From the NCBI GenBank assembly GCA_963922205.1, contig CAWUHX010000332.1:186001-250000 (forward strand): a stretch of 64,000 nt of DNA, given 5' to 3'. How positions within the stretch are numbered: position 1 is the first letter of the stretch; the number at the start of each line of letters is the position of its first letter. The stretch comes from Romanomermis culicivorax (Eukaryota > Nematoda > Enoplea > Mermithida > Mermithidae). Below the pieces are notes generated by a model, which ran no database searches, had not been told where the DNA came from, and saw nothing but the letters and a program-made list of their open reading frames with translations. This document shows positions 59,224-64,000 of this stretch, one piece after another. The position numbers were made by a program, and so were the translations under genes.

Positions 59224-60055
59224 TGTCAGAGGGTCAATTCCTCTGACCTTTGGTCCTCTAATTACATCATTTCATTTTCTAAAGTTTCTTTATTGCTAAA
59301 GTGTTTTCATTTATTCTCAGGTAAACAAACCTATAAAACGGTTTGTGTCACTCATATTTTTGGTCAAAAATAAATAAATGGTTGGCGCAAATGTTTTGCA
59401 TATCACTGGGAAGTCGATGTTAGGCGCGCTGCAGCGTTTTTATTCATTCTTAGTTTTTCTTATTATTATTATTGTGGAAAGTATTTTCGTCTGAAGAATC
59501 GCCTCTCCGTTGTGTGATATTGGCGTCCGCACCGTAGCTTTCGGACGTTTTGTTGTTTTGACGGTGGTGACGAAGGAAGGGATCGCCGTTTTGTTTATTT
59601 GTATTTCGTGATACGCGCCGCGGGCGAATTTGAGTAGTAACACGGCCTGAGACGTTTTCGACGTTCCATTTTTAGGAGAGGAACCGTAAGTGGTTGTTTG
59701 AGTTAGTTTACTTATTTTTGGTAGAGTTACAGCTTAGGCCGTGGCCTGAGAGATCCTAGTGACCCTGTGGCCCGTGGCTCAGGGACAAATAAGAAGGATC
59801 AGTCGTTTAGGGAGGTTGTAGGCGTTAGTGTGTGTATTTTTGGCACTCTGCACTCTTGTTTTGTACTTACATTCATCGTTGTATTATACTACCTGTTGTG
59901 TTCTTGCTCATCAATAAACGTTCTCGCACATCAAGTCTCAACTTACTGCAGTAGGACTGTTTGTAGTACCGGGTTAGCGTCAGGGGCCGTACCAGATTGG
60001 ATCTCCCAAGAACCGCAGGTAGGCAGCCGAGGGCATACGAGCACTTAATACGACA
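59224..60055 (+). mobile_element. 5' LTR of Ty3/gypsy retrotransposon, family A
   Basis: 832 bp starting TGTCAGAGGGTCAATTCC and ending AATACGACA (TG...CA). It aligns with the solo LTR at 48961-49779. AATAAACG near 59912 may serve as the poly(A) signal. Directly after it, at 60057, TGGTGACTTGTACAGC is positioned as a primer-binding site. Confidence 0.88.
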
Positions 60056-60056
60056 T

Positions 60057-60074
60057 TGGTGACTTGTACAGCTA
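60057..60074 (+). promoter_or_regulatory. Putative primer-binding site of the gypsy element
   Basis: TGGTGACTTGTACAGCTA begins one base after the LTR, with TGG as expected for pairing to a tRNA 3' CCA. The priming tRNA was not identified. Confidence 0.5.
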
Positions 60075-60086
60075 CAAAGGTAAAAG

Positions 60087-63000
60087 ATGAAGAGAGTATC
60101 GAAGCCGAAATTAACGGTACGAAAGCAACCCGGACGACGACCGAAAGTAACATTATCACATACGGAATTGACTAAAGAGGATCACGATGAACGAATGGCA
60201 AATATGGAAGCAACGATCGAACAAGTAGCAAAGAAATTTGGGAATTCACCCGATGACAGCAACAAAGATCAGACTATTGACGCAGAGACATATGATTATG
60301 CGGATCAGGGGATACAGACGTCCTCTGGTTCAGTATCATCCTTCGAGAAGATTAATGTAACTCCGAAAACGAATGTGGTATCATTTCATAATTCAAAATA
60401 TACGCCTACAATACCGGAAATCGACACAAAAGTTGGTATCGAAACGAAACTGAGGAATGAAACCGAAAGACCGACGAAGGGGAATTTGCAGGATGTGGCC
60501 ACTTTAGCCATCCTGGAATCGATGCAGAGAGCAGTTGATAAATCAACAAATGCCGTTAATGTGGAGAGAACGAAAGCAGCGCTCCGGGAACAGGAAATAT
60601 TAGAACAACTTATGCAAGAAAGAGCAGAGAGAAAATTATTGGAAGAAAGGTTACGAGAACAGGAGCAACAGAATGCGAGAAAGATAATGGAGGAGGTCGA
60701 AAAACAAATGCGGGAATTGATGAGGAAAACGGATAAAAAGCTCGATGAAAGAATATCAAATTATGAAAATACGGAAGTACTTCAGTCTGAACCGGTTAAA
60801 GACCATTTAGACAGGAGTTTAGAAAGAAAATTAAATTGGTTCGAAAATCATCTCGCCCAGGCACAGGCTCAAGGTGCACAGCATCGGAGGATGGAAGATG
60901 AAATACCAACGACGTCATGGAGTCGCGGAATGGAACAACCTATATCTGGAAGTATCCCTCGAAATCCGCAAGATTATGGACGATATTGTGAAGATCCCGA
61001 GAAAAGAATCAAGATAATTTTGGGTCGAATGAAGAATAAAGAAATATCGGATAAAATGGAGGCCGCAGAAATACTCAATTTTTTCGCCTGTTTGGAAGGC
61101 ACATTCAAGCCGGAAGATACGGAAGACCTAAGAATTGAAGTACTTTGGCGATGTTGCAATTTTGAAACTTCGACATACGTGGATAAGAATAGTAGCTATG
61201 AAGAAGGAAAGGCAAGCGTGATAAGAATGATTGCCCCCAAAATGGACACTCCTGCACTTAGAAGGGAGTTACATGATATGAAAAAACGAAAAGGGGAGAC
61301 CACAAAGGATTTTTTACGCCGAATAAAAACTTATGTTCATTTATTAAATTACGAAAAAACCGAAAATGAACGAAATTGTATTGTCATCGAAACGTATTTT
61401 CACAAGGCCTCAGTTTACGTCCAAACGCGAATGGAAGGTCGGCTTCACGAGTTCAAAAATATCGCCTCTTTGGCGGAATTCGTAAACAAATTGAAAGCCG
61501 ATACGACGGCCTGGAAGGAATTCAGCGAGGACCAGGAAGACGGCGAAGATGATCGGTTGAATCGAGTCTATGAAAATAGAAGATTTAATAATTTACAATT
61601 TCGTCCGCAGGATAGTAATACTGGTCAACAGCAACAGATTATACAGCCTCAGCAAATTTTCCCGCCGCCACCAGCATTTCAAACTCCTTTATCTCAACAG
61701 GATATTATGAAAATGGTTAATGAAGCAATTAGGAATCAGGGCCCCAAAACTCTTAATCGTTGGGGAGTCAATAACAATCCTAATAATGTACCATATAATA
61801 ATAATTTACCTGATAGAATCTTGGGAAATCCGTATCGTCGACCATATTGTACATACCACAAATCGAATAGCCATTCGTCTGAAAATTGTTTTATCTTGCA
61901 CCCGGAATTGATTCAACCAACGGATCAAGGGAGGTCGTGGAATCGCGGCAATAATTTTTATAATCGAAATTTTGACCATTGCGGCGGCTTTGTAAATCGT
62001 GGAAGAGCCGGATTTGCGAATTTTGGCCAACGAGTGCCATACCACAATAATAACGTCGAGCATAATCCGAATGTGGCATATTATTATCGCCAAAATAACG
62101 TCCCGCAGCCACCGCCAAATGTTGTACCAGTAACACCAACGCAACCGGTGAATAACCCTCCGAATAATTCCGTAAATGTTATAAATTCACAAGAGGCTAA
62201 AAAACAAGATAAGCCGGAAATTATAGCATTAGATGGAGTTTTGATAGAAAATTATGAGTTAGGCTTGGGGAACGTTATCAATTCTACTTCGGAGACGAAG
62301 CCTAGACTCCCCAATGGTAACGAGCACCTATTTTTGGAAAATTTTCGCAAATGTCAGCCGTTATTGATACCCGTTAGGATACGCGGAGAAGAATTTAAAG
62401 CCTTAATCGATACGGGAGCGCAATCTAGCTTCATGAGGACAGATACAGCGTCAAGGCTACTGAATACACCCAAGACAAAATTCCCTATCTTAAACTCAGT
62501 AGTAACAGCCGTCGGAAAACGAGTGACAACATATGGTCCTACATTCGTGTACGTTGGAACTGGTTTTGGGAATTTTCTGGCCAGATTCGCATTACTAGAT
62601 AACCTAAATGAAGGCATTATATTGGGTCTAGATTTTCTAACCCATCCTAGTATACAGGCGTCTATCGATTTTCGAAACGGCCACATACGTCTAGCAAATG
62701 TAGAGAAACAAATTATTAGTGAGACATTATTCGACGATGCTCAAATACCATCCCGTTTACCAATTCCTACGAATCCAATGGTTTTGGATTACGTACCTCT
62801 ACAAGAAGAAGTCAAAGAAGAAGATCTACCTGAGTTGGAAAGTGACGAGGATCAAGAGCAAGTTATGCGAATTACTGAAATGAACGAGGAAACCTTTATT
62901 TGGACGAAAAACGGGACATATATTCCCCCAAATACCACTTCTTTTGTGCAAGCGGTGGTTTGGCCACAGAAAGATTGGGCAAAGGGTCCCATAGTGGTGG

Positions 63001-64000
63001 AAGAGACGAGGAAAGATACCTTATTTGACGTCGATGCCTCAATTGTGGACGCTAGAGACAACAATTTTCGTATCCTACTCATAGATGAGACAAACAAAGG
63101 AATCAAACTGCGTAGCAACGAGTTGATAGCCAAGTCCAAAATAAAGTTCGTGGGGCCAGAATTTGACGAAAAAATACATCAACTGCAATCGGAGCCTCAA
63201 ACTCAATGGCAAATTGAACCGGAATTCGTCAAAATTATTACGCAGTTGGTAAAAGAATCGAGTGTGGATAGAGAAGGGCAACAACAGCTTATGAATGTCC
63301 TACTCAAGCATAGGCAGGCATTTAGTATGAAGAACGACCCTTTAACCATGACCCACCAAGCAGAGCATAAGATTGATACAGGAGATGCGTTACCTGTCCA
63401 AAAACACTACTGGAGAGCTCCAATTATGCAAAGAGATATAATTCGAGAACATGTGAAAGATATGATGGAGAAGGGTGTCATCGAGCCTTGTAGAAGCCCT
63501 TGGGCTGCGCCATTGTTTTTAGTAGGCAAAAAAGATGGCACATGGAGACCAGTAGTCGACTACAGAGGAATCAATCAAGTGACAAAAGACGACAAATTTC
63601 CGATACCTCGAATAGATGATTATTTAGATGCGCTGGGAGGAGCACGGTACTTTTCCACTTTGGATTTAAAGTCTGGGTACTGGCAGGTACCGATGCACTC
63701 CGAATCAAAAGAAAAAACAGCATTTATATGTCAAGAAGGTCTGTTCCAGTTCAAGGTGATGCCGTTCGGTTTAAAGAATGCTCCCGCGGAATTTCAACGA
63801 CTCATGGAACAAATTTTGTACCCATACGTATGGAAAATATGCCTAGTATATATCGACGATGTTATAATTTTTTCAAAAACCGTCGAAGAGCATATAGAAA
63901 ATTTGAAGACAATATTTCGATGTCTAACAAACGCGAACCTCACACTAAAACCTGACAAATGTTCCTTTATGCCAGCCAGTGTGAAATTTTTAGGCCACAT
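60087..64000 (+). CDS. Ty3/gypsy gag-pol polyprotein, open to the window end
   Basis: One frame without a stop for 1304 codons, running past the window. In order: a charged Glu/Arg/Lys coiled-coil region (about 165-220); a gag core; a Gln/Pro/Asn-rich stretch; a zinc-knuckle variant at about 588-601 with spacing C-x2-H-x4-H-x4-C; an aspartic protease at about 775 (DTGAQSS, with ILGLDFL downstream); and a reverse transcriptase from about 1097, with [36 protein letters not shown] and the catalytic YIDD at 1255-1258. Gag and pol share one frame, with no frameshift site. RNase H and integrase would lie beyond 64000. The intact frame suggests recent insertion. The order protease-RT and the motif spellings are of Ty3/gypsy type. 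Confidence 0.92.
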   Translation, partial: MKRVSKPKLTVRKQPGRRPKVTLSHTELTKEDHDERMANMEATIEQVAKKFGNSPDDSNKDQTIDAETYDYADQGIQTSSGSVSSFEKINVTPKTNVVSFHNSKYTPTIPEIDTKVGIETKLRNETERPTKGNLQDVATLAILESMQRAVDKSTNAVNVERTKAALREQEILEQLMQERAERKLLEERLREQEQQNARKIMEEVEKQMRELMRKTDKKLDERISNYENTEVLQSEPVKDHLDRSLERKLNWFENHLAQAQAQGAQHRRMEDEIPTTSWSRGMEQPISGSIPRNPQDYGRYCEDPEKRIKIILGRMKNKEISDKMEAAEILNFFACLEGTFKPEDTEDLRIEVLWRCCNFETSTYVDKNSSYEEGKASVIRMIAPKMDTPALRRELHDMKKRKGETTKDFLRRIKTYVHLLNYEKTENERNCIVIETYFHKASVYVQTRMEGRLHEFKNIASLAEFVNKLKADTTAWKEFSEDQEDGEDDRLNRVYENRRFNNLQFRPQDSNTGQQQQIIQPQQIFPPPPAFQTPLSQQDIMKMVNEAIRNQGPKTLNRWGVNNNPNNVPYNNNLPDRILGNPYRRPYCTYHKSNSHSSENCFILHPELIQPTDQGRSWNRGNNFYNRNFDHCGGFVNRGRAGFANFGQRVPYHNNNVEHNPNVAYYYRQNNVPQPPPNVVPVTPTQPVNNPPNNSVNVINSQEAKKQDKPEIIALDGVLIENYELGLGNVINSTSETKPRLPNGNEHLFLENFRKCQPLLIPVRIRGEEFKALIDTGAQSSFMRTDTASRLLNTPKTKFPILNSVVTAVGKRVTTYGPTFVYVGTGFGNFLARFALLDNLNEGIILGLDFLTHPSIQASIDFRNGHIRLANVEKQIISETLFDDAQIPSRLPIPTNPMVLDYVPLQEEVKEEDLPELESDEDQEQVMRITEMNEETFIWTKNGTYIPPNTTSFVQAVVWPQKDWAKGPIVVEETRKDTLFDVDASIVDARDNNFRILLIDETNKGIKLRSNELIAKSKIKFVGPEFDEKIHQLQSEPQTQWQIEPEFVKIITQLVKESSVDREGQQQLMNVLLKHRQAFSMKNDPLTMTHQAEHKIDTGDALPVQKHYWRAPIMQRDIIREHVKDMMEKGVIEPCRSPWAAPLFLVGKKDGTWRPVVDYRGINQVTKDDKFPIPRIDDYLDALGGARYFSTLDLKSGYWQVPMHSESKEKTAFICQEGLFQFKVMPFGLKNAPAEFQRLMEQILYPYVWKICLVYIDDVIIFSKTVEEHIENLKTIFRCLTNANLTLKPDKCSFMPASVKFLGH

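Overview
The window is nuclear DNA of a nematode. The main evidence is an interstitial array of about 65 copies of the nematode telomere hexamer TTAGGC (read as CCTAAG on the + strand, about 23059-23450). It is supported by two intron-rich astacin metalloproteases that end in a six-cysteine ShKT domain, a four-exon seven-transmembrane receptor of nematode chemoreceptor type, and several retroelement families. I cannot place it in a nematode clade from the sequence alone. All gene models below were spliced by eye using GT/AG sites, phase and homology between paralogues.

Layout. 1-2280: hexamer satellite (GGAACT/GAACCA). 2394-7768 (-): astacin/ShKT gene of eight exons whose introns 2, 4 and 7 each hold a different satellite. 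8349-8692: AATTT pentamer array. 10386-15877 (+): 7TM receptor, four exons, 323 aa, again with a different satellite in each of its three introns. 15880-18260: AAAACTGT octamer array. 18300-21260: degenerate T-rich TTTGGCAAC repeat. 22085-22385: Penelope-like element 3' end. 22390-24260: about 65-bp satellite interrupted by the telomere-repeat cassette. 25500-32130: about 74 copies of a 90-bp satellite. 33015-37141 (+): second astacin/ShKT gene, eight exons, 328 aa, with exons 3-6 exactly the same length as in the first copy. 38.6-42.1 kb: solo LTRs and a nested Penelope-like/LTR insertion. 43240-44439 (-): degenerate S1 serine-protease homologue. 44765-46262 (+): C-terminal half of an M16 (insulysin-type) peptidase with one frameshift. 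46676-48396: 1.7-kb segment bounded by long inverted repeats. 48961-49779: solo LTR. 52992-56147 (-): complete six-exon S1 serine protease with a C-terminal extension. 57640-58235: third Penelope-like fragment. 59224-64000: 5' LTR and an uninterrupted gag-pol frame of a Ty3/gypsy retrotransposon that runs off the window.

The recognisable host genes are mostly secreted or membrane proteins: two astacins, two S1 family members, one M16 peptidase and one chemoreceptor. They read as dispersed protease paralogues in a repeat-saturated region, not as an operon. The most unusual features are the telomere-repeat cassette with inverted ends, the tRNA-like plus hammerhead-like module shared by the three Penelope-like copies, and the filling of individual introns by unrelated short-period satellites while the exons stay intact. 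Two single-base frameshifts next to short homopolymers (minus-strand astacin exon 8, and M16 near 45230) could be real lesions or residual long-read errors.
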